From a candidate division SR1 bacterium CG_4_9_14_3_um_filter_40_9 (GTDB lineage Bacteria; Patescibacteriota; Gracilibacteria; Absconditabacterales; Absconditicoccaceae): a stretch of 17,274 nt of DNA. The translations under genes and the position numbers were made by a program. This document shows positions 1-8,394 of this stretch, one piece after another. The notes under the pieces are model-generated. The model made no database searches, had not been told where the DNA came from, and was given only the letters and a program-made list of their open reading frames with translations. The number at the start of each line of letters is the position of its first letter. Position 1 is the stretch's first letter. Where the stretch lies: NCBI GenBank assembly GCA_002791215.1, contig PFWQ01000095.1:1-17274 (forward strand), written 5' to 3'.

Positions 1-163
1 TTTGAACGAGAAATACTTCTTCTGCAGGCCCGTCCATCGTTCCGAGGAACATTTTTTTGTAGAGATGATTTTTTAGGATGTGTACTTTCTGCACTCTCTC
101 AGACATGGGCATTTTTTTCTTTTGCGCTTCCCCGGGGGGAGCTGTTTTCTTTTTCTGTGTCAT
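1..163 (-). CDS. Hypothetical protein, N-terminal 54 residues only
   Basis: An open frame starts with ATG at 163 and runs off the left edge of the window, so only the first 54 residues are visible. The start is basic and low in complexity (MTQKKK, then PPGEAQKKK) and is followed by a more regular stretch with HILKNHLYKK and GTMDGPAEE. I recognise no family. A promoter with a TTGACT -35 box lies about 45 bases upstream and a terminator separates it from clpP, so it is probably its own transcription unit. No strong Shine-Dalgarno precedes the ATG. The frame has no TGA in the visible part. That this is a gene rests on the promoter, the open frame and the A-rich leader; the function is unknown. 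Confidence 0.55.
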   Translation of the reverse strand, partial: MTQKKKTAPPGEAQKKKMPMSERVQKVHILKNHLYKKMFLGTMDGPAEEVFLVQ

Positions 164-209
164 AGCATTTCTTTTTTATTATGATTTTTTCTTTTTCTTT
201 CAGACCATA

Positions 210-237
210 TACATAAGCAAATGACAAAAAAAGTCAA
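210..237 (-). promoter_or_regulatory. Promoter TTGACT-16-TATGTA
   Basis: On the minus strand TTGACT (237-232) is followed by a T-run, a 16-base spacer and TATGTA (215-210). The spacing and the TTGACTTTTT start match three other minus-strand promoters in this window (4772, 5290, 7119). It points at the gene starting at 163. Confidence 0.6.
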
Positions 238-242
238 TTAAG

Positions 243-268
243 AAAAAAAACGCACGAATGTGCGTTTT
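243..268 (-). terminator. Rho-independent terminator after clpP
   Basis: CGCAC (251-255) pairs with GTGCG (260-264) around the loop GAAT, and flanking A and T bases extend the stem to 9 bp. Read on the minus strand, a run of eight T follows the stem. It lies downstream of clpP and just upstream of the next minus-strand promoter. Confidence 0.7.
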
Positions 269-287
269 ATATGTCGATAATCAATAC

Positions 288-360
288 AATTTTTATCGCG
301 AAGCATTTATCGTGAGCCCCGAAGGGTCGGGGCGAACATTTATCGCGAAGCATTTATCAT
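288..360. repeat. Intergenic repeat, TTTATCGCGAAGC copies around a GC hairpin
   Basis: The string TTTATCGCGAAGCATTTATC occurs twice (from about 293 and about 342) and flanks the hairpin GCCCCGA-AGGG-TCGGGGC. A near-identical copy, differing in one base (AAGCGTTTATC), sits at 11985-12004 at the edge of another intergenic palindrome, which links this block to the wider family of junction elements. It lies immediately after the clpP stop. Confidence 0.6.
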
Positions 361-364
361 TTTC

Positions 365-949
365 TTATTTAACAATTTTATCAATCAACCCATACGCCAA
401 TGCTTCCTCAGGAGTCATCCGTTTATTTCTTTCCATATCTTTTTCTACCCTATCGATTTTCTGCCCGGTATGTTTTGCCATGATTTCAATGAACATCTTT
501 TTGATTTTCATCATTTCTTCAGCTTCGATCTGGATATCAGTTGCCTGACCGGTGAGTCCGCCTCCGGAAACCAATGGCTGATGAATCATGATTTTGCTAT
601 GTGGCAGTGCAAATCTTTTCCCTTTGGTTCCTCCTGCGAGAAAGATTGATCCCATAGAAGCAGCTAGTCCTGTAGCGATGACGCAGACGTCACATTTGAT
701 ATGTTGCATGGTGTCGTAGATAGCCATCCCGCTGTAGACCTCTCATCCTGGGGTATTCACATATATCGTGATATCTTTGTCAGGATCTTTTTTTTCCAAA
801 AAAAGCATTTGAGCAACGATACAATTAACCATAGTAGCATCAACAGCTTCTCATATAAATATGATCCTGTCTTCAAGTAATCTTGAATAGATATCATACA
901 CTCTTTCACCTGCTTTTGTTTTCTCGATAACGCTTGGAATCAAAGTCAT
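365..949 (-). CDS. clpP: ATP-dependent Clp protease proteolytic subunit ClpP, catalytic Asp replaced by Asn
   Basis: ClpP forms the cytoplasmic serine-protease barrel that degrades substrates fed by ClpX or ClpA/C. The 194-aa frame (ATG at 949, TAA at 367) matches ClpP throughout: [18 protein letters not shown], the DRII strand, [22 protein letters not shown] with nucleophile Ser98, and MIHQP with His123. Two TGA codons fall on family glycines (FIGEAV at residue 33 and the second G of PGG at 69). The third triad residue, normally the Asp in the ERD motif near position 171-175, is Asn175 here (MERNKRM). Listeria ClpP1 is a known case with Asn at this site and depends on a partner subunit, so altered activity or a second ClpP elsewhere is possible. 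The loop after MIHQP (VSGGGLTGQ) is slightly longer than usual. Family assignment is very secure; the effect of the Asn is inferred. Confidence 0.96.
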
Positions 950-957
950 TTCTATAA

Positions 958-1047
958 ATTAAGATATTAAAAAATTAAAATATTAAAAGATTAAATAAAT
1001 ATACGGTAGTTTTTTAATCTTCTAAATCTTCTAATCTTTTAATTACA
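958..1047. repeat. AT-rich palindromic element between clpP and the pilin gene
   Basis: Units of the type TTAAAAGATT and TTAAAATATT in the left half are answered by TTTTTAATCT, TCTAATCTTTTAAT in the right half. The block is an imperfect palindrome with a period near 9-10 bases. It belongs to the junction-element type also seen at 2364, 8320, 10715, 11903 and 15972. It may also carry the promoters of the divergent genes, but no clean -35/-10 pair stands out. Confidence 0.5.
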
Positions 1048-1136
1048 CATTTGTGCGTCCATTTCAACTTGAATTTGCCCAATTAAACGATAAAAAATCC
1101 GATGGACACCAGTTTGTCTTTACTTTTTTTGTATTT

Positions 1137-2363
1137 ATGATACGAAAAAAGCATTTCGCAATTTACACTAAGAAATTCCTGATGCATAAAAAACGTGGGC
1201 TTGTCCTGCATTCCCGCATAGCAGGGTTCACTTTATTAGAGATCATGATCGCCATTATAGGATTTTCCCTCTTGATGGTCGTCGTTTTCACGATATTCCA
1301 AAAATTCATCATCCTCAAATACAACGCGCAGGCGAGGGGAAGCATGATAGAAAAATCCTACTTTGCATTGGAAAAAATAAATCTCCTGCTCAAAGATTAT
1401 GCCATAGACTATGAAGAATATTTCAACAGACAGAATGTGTGATGCAGCTCTTCGCTCACAGGTATTAATTTTAGACGAGATGATGTCTGATTGACGGGTC
1501 ATTGTGAAAACTTTACCGCTTACGGAAACAACAACACGGTACTTGGTAGCTCAAGTACAGGATCCTTTCTCTTATATTATTGTAGTTCTGTGATTTGACT
1601 TACAACACCTAAATACGTTGCAGGAACGCCAGGAGTAGCGAATGGCTCATGATGTACTATCGGTGGACAACAATCTTTCGGAGAATATAAGCAACAATTC
1701 CGGGATGTAAAAAGTGATGTAGATTTTGTTCCTGGCCCGGTAGGAGATGATGACGATTACAATATATGACAATGACCAGATGCGATTCTCGATGCAACAG
1801 GTGTAAAAGAATTATATCTCATCTCTCAGGATGGAACGCGTAGAATTTTCTTGAGAAGGACTTTAGTAGAGACAGGTAATTTTGATGGAAGCGGGATGGT
1901 TTCAGATACCAATAAATTCTACACCATAGAGATGCTCAAACTCAGATGATTTGATGCAGGAAGTAATCATGATTTTAATGCCACTACTTCATCAGGAGTT
2001 TATGATGGAGTGATTGATACATGGGCATGCGATTATGCGCAATGATTTGTGTGTGATGGAAGCGGAATAGGGAATTTAGCATATTCATGATTCAAATTGG
2101 CGTCAGGTAGCGATGATGGCCGAGTTCCGTTATTTGAAAGAAATCTTACTATCGCAGAATGGAATCTTCTTGTCTTCCCTACCAAAGATCCGGACTATGC
2201 ATGGAAAGAAGATGTAGTGCAGATGAATCCATACTTCACCATAGCGATCACCTCCAAACTTTATGGAGGAGTCCGGTTCAAGAAATTAAGAATGCCTTCG
2301 CTTGAAGGATACCAACTCGGACTTCAGACCACCTTCAACATCAAAAATTTTTACACAAAATAG
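1137..2363 (+). CDS. Type IV pilin-like protein with prepilin methylation motif
   Basis: With TGA read as Gly this is one 408-residue frame ending in TAG (2361-2363); under the standard code nine in-frame TGAs would break it. Near the N-terminus, after a basic leader, comes AGFTLLEIMIAIIGFS: the prepilin peptidase site (cleavage after G, Phe at +1, Glu at +5) and the hydrophobic helix of type IV pilins and pseudopilins. The remaining ~350 residues are soluble, rich in Gly, Asp and Thr, with scattered Cys and an acidic run (GDDDDYN). That is much longer than a major pilin and resembles PulJ/minor-pilin or surface-exposed pilin-like proteins of ultrasmall bacteria. ATG codons at 1137 and 1182 both give plausible leaders (30 or 15 residues before the processing glycine); a GTG at 1053 is less likely. 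No pilus assembly genes are nearby. The pilin-like N-terminus is secure; the passenger domain is not recognised. Confidence 0.85.
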
Positions 2364-2485
2364 CCCCAAAGGGGCGATAAAAATTGTTGAAACTTGTTAA
2401 AAATGGTTAAAAATCGTTTGAGAGATTACTTCAAGTTTTATCAATTTTGATCCATCTTTATCAACTTTTATCTTTTTATCATTTA
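2364..2485. repeat. Palindromic junction element with ~10-bp period
   Basis: It begins with the small hairpin GCCCC-AAA-GGGGC right at the pilin stop. It continues with 10-base-spaced units such as GATAAAAATT and GTTAAAAATG, then with their complements (TTTTATCAAT, CTTTATCAAC, TTTTATC). The left part matches, in reverse orientation, the element at 11903-12006. It carries no coding potential and lies between co-directional genes. Confidence 0.6.
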
Positions 2486-2490
2486 TTTTC

Positions 2491-2691
2491 ATGGAACAAT
2501 TCTTTCGTGATTTCACCATGACACGATGGCAAGGGGCCCTATTAAAGCTATGTTTGGCATCGGTTGGTATCTTGCTTGGAATTTATCTCGGAAAGTATCT
2601 CAAGAGAGTGATGCGATTACGGTGGATTCTTTTCGTCGGACTATGGATTTACTTTTTGTATCGGTACTTTACTCTGCCAACAGCATTGTAA
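2491..2691 (+). CDS. Small two-helix membrane protein, unknown
   Basis: A 66-aa frame runs from ATG 2491 to TAA 2689-2691. Residues ~17-33 (LCLASVGILLGIYLG core) and ~44-61 (WILFVGLWIYFLYRYF core) are strongly hydrophobic, separated by a short basic loop (KYLKRVMRLR). This predicts a helical hairpin in the membrane with both ends probably cytoplasmic. It has no TGA codons and no Shine-Dalgarno. It sits 61 bases upstream of lysS in the same direction, so the two could be co-transcribed. I do not recognise the family. An overlapping frame (2526-2756) is less credible because it lacks this regular membrane pattern. Confidence 0.6.
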   Translation: MEQFFRDFTMTRWQGALLKLCLASVGILLGIYLGKYLKRVMRLRWILFVGLWIYFLYRYFTLPTAL

Positions 2692-2752
2692 TTGAAAAAG
2701 CGACAAGAATAATTACACATCATGATAGAAGTTTATATTATAATTTTTTGTT

Positions 2753-4408
2753 ATGAACGAAGAAGTGAAAGTGACTGATCATCTCGGAGAGCGCGAGACG
2801 CGTATCGCTAAAGTCCACAAACTCAGAGCAATGGGAATTAATCCTTATGCTCAATCTTTCGACAAAAAAAATCTGATAGGAGATATCATAAGAGACTACG
2901 AGACCAAGAAACTTCGTGACATCAACGATATCATACCTATTCCCGTACTACAAGTCCAAACTGCAGGAAGAGTGATGCTGTATCGTACACACGGAAAATT
3001 AGCATTCGCGAAATTGCTCGATAGCACCGAAGAGATCCAGCTCATGTTCCATAGAGAAAATTGCAATCTCATCATCAATGGTGCGGCGACAAATTTGTTG
3101 AAGGATGGAAGCGAGGAGTGAATGTCTGCCTACAAGTTTATGGAAAAGATGGTGGATGCAGGAGATTTCATAGGAGTACGCTGAGAGATGTTCAAAACGC
3201 ACAAAGGAGAACTTACGATATTTGTGTCAGAATTTCAATTTCTCGCCAAAGCTATCAGACCATTGCCGGAAAAATTTCACGGTATCCAGGATCAGGAAGC
3301 CATCTACAGAAAAAGATATCTAGATTTGGTGATGAATCCAGATTCCTACAAAAGATTTCAATTCAAATCAGAATTTTATAAGGTACTGAGAAATTTTTAT
3401 GTGCAAGAATGATTTGTAGAGATCCAAACCAACATCCTCGGAAATTCAGCTTCATGAGCAGCAGCGAGAGCATTTGAAACTCATCACAATGATTATGATA
3501 CGGACGTGTTTTTGAGAATTGCATTTGAAACAGGACTCAAAAAAGCAACCGTCGGACGCTACGAAAAAGTATTCGAAATCGGACAGGATTTCCGCAACGA
3601 AGGATCAGATCCAAGTCACTTGCAAGAATTCACGCAGGTCGAACATTACGCTGTCTACCGAAATTATGAAGACAATATGAGATTCACAGAAAAGATGATG
3701 GACTACATTTTTGATACGATGAAAATTCCGAGAATTTTGAAAGTCAAAGATAAGGAAGGAGTAGAAAAAGAAGTGAATTTTACAACTCCCTTTGAACGCA
3801 TCGATTATGTGGAGTGAATGAATAAGGCTTCTGGACTTGATATCAACAAGTATGGAGTCGACGATGCCGAGAAGCTCAGAAAAGATATCTTGGCAAAGTG
3901 AATCGAATTTGAATGAATCCATAAAATGTGAACGACGACATTGATCGATTATCTCTACAAAAAAGTTCTTAGACCAAAAATAATCTGACCCGCATTCTTG
4001 TACAACTATCCGGTCATCATGCAACCGCTCGCGAGGACGTCAGATGCCAATCCGAATATCGTCGAACAATTCCAACTCATCGTCAATGGACGGGAAATGT
4101 GTAAGGCATATTCAGAGTTGGTTGATCCATTATTGCAACAAGAGAATTTTGACAAACAAGCTGAAGCTTCCGCCAAAGGCGATGAAGAAGCGACTGCAGG
4201 TGATGATGAATTCGTCATGGCTATGGAATATGGCATGCCTCCGCAATCAGGATTCGGTATGTGATTGGAAAGGATATTAGCAATTCTCACCCAGCAAGAT
4301 AATCTCAGAGACGTAGTGATGTTTCCGCTTATGAAGCCAGAGGCGAAAGAGGTAGAAAAAGTTGAGGAAGAGAAAGAAGAGAAAGGAAAGAAAAAAGCCA
4401 AAAAATAA
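2753..4408 (+). CDS. lysS: Lysyl-tRNA synthetase, class II
   Basis: This enzyme charges tRNA-Lys in the cytoplasm. The 551-aa frame (ATG 2753, TAA 4406-4408) is continuous only with ten TGA codons read as Gly. The N-terminal OB-fold region includes RVMLYRTHGKLAFAKL. The catalytic core carries the class II motifs: motif 2 as FRNEGSDPSHLQEFTQVEHY (residues ~280-300) and motif 3 as GFGMGLERI (~500-508), where the central Gly is a TGA at 4262-4264. Conserved family blocks KRYLDL, RAFETHHND and YNYPVIMQPLA are also present. The usual GGA of the active-site loop is SGA here. The protein ends with an unusual ~30-residue charged tail rich in Glu and Lys. A hairpin follows the stop directly. Confidence 0.96.
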
Positions 4409-4411
4409 ATT

Positions 4412-4699
4412 TTAAAAAAAGCCGTGGAGATCCACGGCTTTATAGATAGCGATAATGTTTTTTCAGGGATAATTGGCATGTCCAATGAATTTGTCGAGCG
4501 CCTCATTTTTTCTCTTGCATATACAAGAGACAGTTATGGTGCGTTTTTTCGGACTGTAGCTCAATTTAATCCATTTTTTGAAAACTGGGTCAGATGCTCT
4601 GCGTTTTTTCATAGATTCGTAATCTTCTTTGCTTGCATCCGACAAAGGTATGTGGATGGAAGACATACCAAACGTCATTAAATTCTTTTTTGCGCTCAT
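4412..4699 (-). CDS. Hypothetical protein, ~95 aa, basic
   Basis: The frame starts at ATG 4699, passes one TGA (4463-4465, Gly in this code) and ends at TAA 4412-4414, giving 95 residues. It is preceded by AAGAAAG close to the start and by a TTGACT/TATGTT promoter about 45 bases upstream, so it is likely expressed. The protein is basic (SMKKRRASD, SPKKRT, CICKRKNEA), has no membrane segment, and I recognise no family. Its last ~8 codons lie inside the terminator hairpin at 4421-4438. If TGA stopped translation here the protein would be 78 aa and would end before the hairpin. It converges with lysS, the two stops being only 3 bases apart. Confidence 0.6.
4414..4438 (-). terminator. Terminator between convergent lysS and the 95-aa gene
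   Basis: GCCGTGGA (4421-4428) pairs perfectly with TCCACGGC (4431-4438). Seven A on the left give a T-run on the minus strand; on the plus side only TTT follows. It is best for minus-strand transcripts but placed to serve lysS as well. Confidence 0.75.
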
Positions 4700-4744
4700 A
4701 ATCTTTCTTTTTTGGGTGATTAATTTTTTCTTAACGGTGACAGA

Positions 4745-4772
4745 AACATAATTTTTAGAATAAAAAAGTCAA
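4745..4772 (-). promoter_or_regulatory. Promoter TTGACT-16-TATGTT
   Basis: On the minus strand TTGACT (4772-4767) plus a T-run is followed after 16 bases by TATGTT (4750-4745). It drives the gene starting at 4699 and shares the layout of the promoters at 237, 5290 and 7119. Confidence 0.6.
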
Positions 4773-4788
4773 GAAGTAATCTCTAAGC

Positions 4789-4819
4789 AAAAAGCATTCA
4801 TACCGATAAGTACAAATGC
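4789..4819 (-). terminator. Rho-independent terminator after the 4823-5185 gene
   Basis: On the minus strand GCATTTGTAC pairs with GTATGAATGC (10 bp including two G-T pairs) around TTATCG, then a run of five T. It begins 4 bases after the upstream gene's stop. Confidence 0.75.
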
Positions 4820-4822
4820 TCT

Positions 4823-5185
4823 TTAATAATAACCGAAGCTCATATAGCTTAGGATTTTTTTCCACGTAGTGGTGGAATGGTGTCGTTTGCTGCGGATTTC
4901 GCGTTTCATATTGAGTGCGATAATCCATGCAAGGAAGTAAAAGATTTTTACGCCCGATGTCTTTTTTGCATTGTGGATAGCAGTTCTCTTGTGTACTCCC
5001 TTCCTAAGATTTCTCAAAAGGATCCAAAGGAAACTTTTGTAATACGTATCGCGTATGATGTGTTCGATAAGGATTACTACAATAACTTGCGCTCCCTTGA
5101 TGAGAAGAATTGTTAAGAAAGTTATATTCGCTTTCATGATGGAATGAAAGAAAATCCAAGCGAAAAAAGCCACTAATAAAGACAT
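4823..5185 (-). CDS. Small membrane protein, unknown
   Basis: The open frame extends upstream to 5290, but the TTG at 5290 is the -35 box of a promoter, so the start must lie downstream of about 5256. The first in-frame ATG is at 5185, giving 120 residues to TAA 4823-4825; an ATT or ATA start nearer the promoter cannot be excluded. Hydrophobic segments are SLLVAFFAWIFF, ITFLTILLIKGAQVIVVILI and IFYFLAWIIAL, separated by basic loops (RNLRKGVHKR). The C-terminus is basic and ends SYMSFGYY. It contains no TGA. A dedicated promoter and a terminator flank it, which supports it as a monocistronic gene. I do not recognise the family. Confidence 0.6.
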   Translation of the reverse strand: MSLLVAFFAWIFFHSIMKANITFLTILLIKGAQVIVVILIEHIIRDTYYKSFLWILLRNLRKGVHKRTAIHNAKKTSGVKIFYFLAWIIALNMKREIRSKRHHSTTTWKKILSYMSFGYY

Positions 5186-5262
5186 AACAACAGCGAAAAA
5201 GATCTTCTTCAGGATTTTTTTGTGAATGCTTTCATTTTTTATGTTTTTTTTATTGGAATATA

Positions 5263-5290
5263 TGTATATACAAATAGGACAAAAAGTCAA
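5263..5290 (-). promoter_or_regulatory. Promoter TTGACT-16-TATACA
   Basis: On the minus strand TTGACT (5290-5285), a spacer of 16 bases starting TTTT, then TATACA (5268-5263). It belongs to the membrane-protein gene at 4823-5185 and rules out a start at 5290. Confidence 0.65.
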
Positions 5291-5382
5291 TGGCTACAGT
5301 TCAGCCACTTGGCTTGTAATTACTAGCGATTTTTGTACATATATAAGCAATAAATCAATAATTTTATCATTACCTATCAACA

Positions 5383-6732
5383 ATGTTACGCCCCAGCGGA
5401 TTCCCGGAATACAGCCCAGCAGAGCAGTTGGTCTTTGATGAAATCAAATCCATCATCGAAAAAAGCTACCAGCAGTTCGGTTACGCTCACATACAGACGC
5501 CAGCCGTCGAAGCCAATTCTGTCCTTCTTTCCAAAAACGGAGAAGAGACAGGAAAGCAGATTTTTTGATTGTATGGTTTGGCACAAGGCGCAGAAGATGC
5601 GAAAGACTATTCCTTGCATTTTGATCTCACTGTGCCCTTCGCAAGATATGTCCTCGATAGAGAAAATGAATTAGCATTCCCTTTCAAACGCTTCCAAATC
5701 CAGCCCGTACGGAGATGAGAGAGAGCGCAGAGAGGAAGATTTAGAGAGCTACGACAAGCAGATATCGATGTCATCCGACAAGATGGTGAAGAAAAAAATA
5801 TCTGAAAAAATTTGTTCTACGATGCAGAGATGTTGCTCGTCATAGCAAAAACTTTGAAACAGATCATCGCCAAATATATCAACAACAAGCCATTCACCTT
5901 ACATGTAAACAATAGATACTTGCTTGCAGGCGTGACGGCACAATTCCCAGCGGAGAAACGTGAAGAGATTTATGGATTGTTAGATAGATTCTACAAAATC
6001 ACACCAGAAAAATTCGCAGAAGAAATGAACGCTTTGCTAGGCAAGGATACTAAGAAGATGCTGGAATTCACCTCATACTCACTCGAAAAACTACCGAAGG
6101 ATTTGGTTGACAATGATGAGTATCGTAGAGGATACACAGAATTGCAAGAAGTGTTTACGTCGCTCAAGATGCTCAATCTGAAGAATGAATATAAAATAGT
6201 TTTTGATCCCTACATCATCAGAGGCCTCGATTATTACACCGGTACTGTCTACGAAGCGTTTCTTGATGAAGATATCGCACTCGGAAGTATCAGCGCGGGA
6301 GGAAGATACGAAAATCTCACTGGCTACATCAATCCCAAGAAAAAAAACTTTTCTGGAGTCGGTGGAAGCATCGGATTATCTAGATTGATGTTTTTGATTC
6401 TCGAAAATTACACACCAGCTCATACAACACAGACCAAATATCTCTTTGTGAACTTTGCTGAAACAATAAAAGAAACAACAAGTCTGATGCTTGATTTCGC
6501 GAAAGACGGAACCTGCGTAGAACTCTATCCGACTGCGGACAAACTCGGCAAACAATTCTGATACGCAGACAAAAAATGAATCCCTTATGTCGTGATTCTC
6601 GGTGAAGGAGAGATGAAAGAAAAAAATCTACAAGGTCAAAAATATGAAGACTGGAGAAGAAGAAACGAAAAAACTTTAATTATTGATTATAAAAAAATGG
6701 GAGCATATGCTCCCATTTATAGAAATAGATAA
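5383..6732 (+). CDS. hisS: Histidyl-tRNA synthetase, class II
   Basis: This enzyme charges tRNA-His. The 449-aa frame (ATG 5383, TAA 6730-6732) uses five TGA codons as Gly. Motif 2 reads [20 protein letters not shown] (residues ~109-127) with the GER glycine encoded by TGA. The HisRS-specific HisA motif is [12 protein letters not shown] (~280-291) and motif 3 is GGSIGLSRL (~327-335). SAGGRYENL and the C-terminal HGTP anticodon-binding region ([35 protein letters not shown]) are also clear. The usual N-terminal RGTxD is degenerate ([14 protein letters not shown]). The last ~10 codons are built from the palindrome at 6695-6718, and the stop abuts the stop of the opposing gene. A weak TTGTAA/TACATA promoter may lie at 5314-5341. 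Confidence 0.95.
6691..6718 (-). terminator. Terminator in the hisS 3' end, serving the opposing gene
   Basis: AAATGGGAGCAT (6695-6706) is followed directly by its exact complement ATGCTCCCATTT (6707-6718). The A-run at 6691-6697 gives a T-run on the minus strand, so it terminates the 6733-7068 gene. It lies within the last hisS codons. Confidence 0.7.
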
Positions 6733-7068
6733 TTACCTTGTGAGCACCTGGCTGAAAACTACTAGCAGACATGTTGCTAGTGATTCGGCAAACAGTATGC
6801 CATAAATAAGTTGTATCTCATCCAAATAGTCTCCATTTTTGATAATTTTTCCAATTATCCAAACTATTGGATAGATACAGAGCACAAATAGAAATTGGAA
6901 TATTCCTACTGCCTGCCACTTCATGATAGAAGTGGGTAGGCTGTGCCAGAAGTCATCGAGGGGCAAAAGAGCTACTATTACAATCACTACAATGAGTGGT
7001 GCAATCACAATACCAACATTCCTTAATGTGTTGATACTACTTGGCTTAAAATGTATTGAATGTACCAT
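6733..7068 (-). CDS. Integral membrane protein, three or four helices, unknown
   Basis: A 111-aa frame runs from ATG 7068 to TAA 6733-6735 without TGA. Hydrophobic segments are GIVIAPLIVVIVIVALL (~19-35), AVGIFQFLFVLCIYPIVWII (~53-72) and ILFAESLATCLLVVF (~91-105), with short hydrophilic loops (DDFWHSLPTS, GKIIKNGDYLDE). A TTGACT promoter gives a leader of only about 17 bases and a terminator follows directly, so it looks monocistronic. It lies tail to tail with hisS with no gap between the stop codons. I do not recognise the family. Confidence 0.65.
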   Translation of the reverse strand: MVHSIHFKPSSINTLRNVGIVIAPLIVVIVIVALLPLDDFWHSLPTSIMKWQAVGIFQFLFVLCIYPIVWIIGKIIKNGDYLDEIQLIYGILFAESLATCLLVVFSQVLTR

Positions 7069-7091
7069 GATCGTGTTTTTTTAATTGTTTT

Positions 7092-7119
7092 ATCAAATAT
7101 ACTATATACAAAAAGTCAA
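7092..7119 (-). promoter_or_regulatory. Promoter TTGACT-16-TTTGAT
   Basis: On the minus strand TTGACT (7119-7114) plus a T-run is followed after 16 bases by TTTGAT (7097-7092), a weak -10. It fits the start at 7068 and the pattern of the other three minus-strand promoters. Confidence 0.5.
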
Positions 7120-7120
7120 T

Positions 7121-7158
7121 AAAATCAAGAGCTGATTTTCCGGCATAATCTTGATTTT
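7121..7158. promoter_or_regulatory. Inverted repeat between divergent promoters
   Basis: AAAATCAAGA (7121-7130) and TCTTGATTTT (7149-7158) form a perfect 10-bp inverted repeat with an 18-base loop. It lies between the minus promoter at 7092-7119 and the plus -35 at 7151, which it overlaps. It could be an operator acting on the plus-strand promoter; that role is inferred from position only. Confidence 0.4.
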
Positions 7159-7178
7159 CGTAAGTGACTAAGTATACA
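7151..7178 (+). promoter_or_regulatory. Promoter TTGATT-16-TATACA for the glycosyltransferase gene
   Basis: TTGATT (7151-7156), a 16-base spacer and TATACA (7173-7178), with a predicted leader of about 37 bases. Spacer and -10 match the promoter at 5263-5290. Confidence 0.5.
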
Positions 7179-7221
7179 GTCAGTGGCTAATTTTTGTAAT
7201 TATTTATTTACCAAATATTCC

Positions 7222-8316
7222 ATGTCGCTTCTACAATTCATAGTATTGGTCGCAGGTATCGTGTTCATCATCTTCTGAGTCGATATTTACAAACGCAAAA
7301 AGATGAATATCTTACATTTTCTCATATTCGTACTCGGATGAGCAGCTATAGCGATGTTTGCCCTCAACCAGTCATTGTTGGACAGATTCTGAGGTTTTTT
7401 CGGTATCGCGAGAGGCGCGGATTTATTGGTGTACATAGCTTTGATTCTCTTGTTCTATTTCTATATGGAACTCGTCAACAAACATACCAAGGATAGGATG
7501 CAATTGACGAGATTGATCTCTCAGATAGCAATCAATGAAGCATACGCCGACAGCAAAGATCAGCTCAAAAATCGGAAAAATACTTTACCCAAGAATCAAT
7601 TCATCTTCAATCTCAGAGTCTACAATGAAGCTCAGATGGTAGGTAAAGTCATCGATGAAATCTATGCTGCGGGATTCTCCAAGATCGTCGCCATCAATGA
7701 CGGGTCGTCGGATGATACGCTTTCCATCCTCCAAGAGAAGAAACAACAGTATCCAGATAAATTACTCATCATCGCTTCGCACACGATCAATAGAGGGGGC
7801 GGCGCAGCCAATCAGACAGGATTCAATTTCATCAGAAAATATCGCAACGAACTTCAAGTCCAATGGATGGTGACCTATGACGCAGATGGCCAGATGAATA
7901 TCAAAGATATGGAAATCTTCCAATCTCACATGTCGCATCATCCAGCACAGGTGTATCTATGATCAAGATTCCTCAAATCGTCCAAGGTAGAGAATATGCC
8001 GTTTATCAGAAAGATCATCCTACGGATATCCAGAGCCATCACGCTTGTATTCTATGGAGCAAAAGTTTCGGATCCGCATAATGGATACAGAGTGATATCG
8101 ATGGAAGCACTCCAGAAGATAAACATCACTGCCGATGGCATGCACTACGCCAATGAGCTCCAGGAGCAGATCAAAAAAAATAAATTATCATTTCATGAAG
8201 TGCCAGTACATATCGTCTATACGGAGTATAGCATGACCAAAGCACACAGGCAGAAGAATTCAAACAGTCTCAAACTTGCGATAGAAATGATTTACAAAAA
8301 GATTTTCTTCAGATAA
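7222..8316 (+). CDS. DUF2304 membrane domain fused to a GT2 family glycosyltransferase
   Basis: A 364-aa frame (ATG 7222, TAA 8314-8316) with four TGA glycines. Residues ~1-105 resemble DUF2304: a first helix, a short basic loop (KRKKM), a second helix, the pattern LLDRFGGFFGIARGADLLVYIALILL, then a helix and an amphipathic stretch (cut here by a longer linker). Residues ~125-360 are a GT-A glycosyltransferase of the dolichyl-phosphate-mannose-synthase type: VYNEAQMVGKVI, INDGSSDDT (Asp159 region), NRGGGAANQTGF, TYDADGQ (219-223, the metal-binding DxD-like site) and SDPHNGYRV. DUF2304 and GT2 proteins are often separate neighbours, so this fusion implies a membrane-anchored lipid-linked sugar transferase for cell-surface glycans. 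The exact substrate cannot be told. serS follows after a short palindromic element. Confidence 0.88.
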
Positions 8317-8319
8317 AGA

Positions 8320-8372
8320 TGGTAAACTGGTAACGTATAACGTTTAACGTTCACCATGCACCGTTCTCCCTT
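8320..8372. repeat. Palindromic junction element before serS
   Basis: ATGGTAAACTGGTAACGT is answered by ACGTTTAACGTTCACCAT across the centre TATA, then ATGCACCGTT. Unit spacing is close to 9-10 bases. It has the same layout as the other junction elements but a different unit, and lies 5 bases after the glycosyltransferase stop. Confidence 0.45.
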
Positions 8373-8394
8373 TTAGTTTATTAATTATTATTCC

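Noticed and set aside
4006..4506. A 166-codon minus-strand frame over the lysS 3' end
   Set aside because: Shadow of lysS; Ser-rich low-complexity product created by reverse-reading Glu/Lys codons.
5186..5290. N-terminal extension of the 4823 gene from TTG 5290
   Set aside because: The TTG is the first part of a TTGACT -35 box with a TATACA -10 after 16 bases, so it would not be transcribed.
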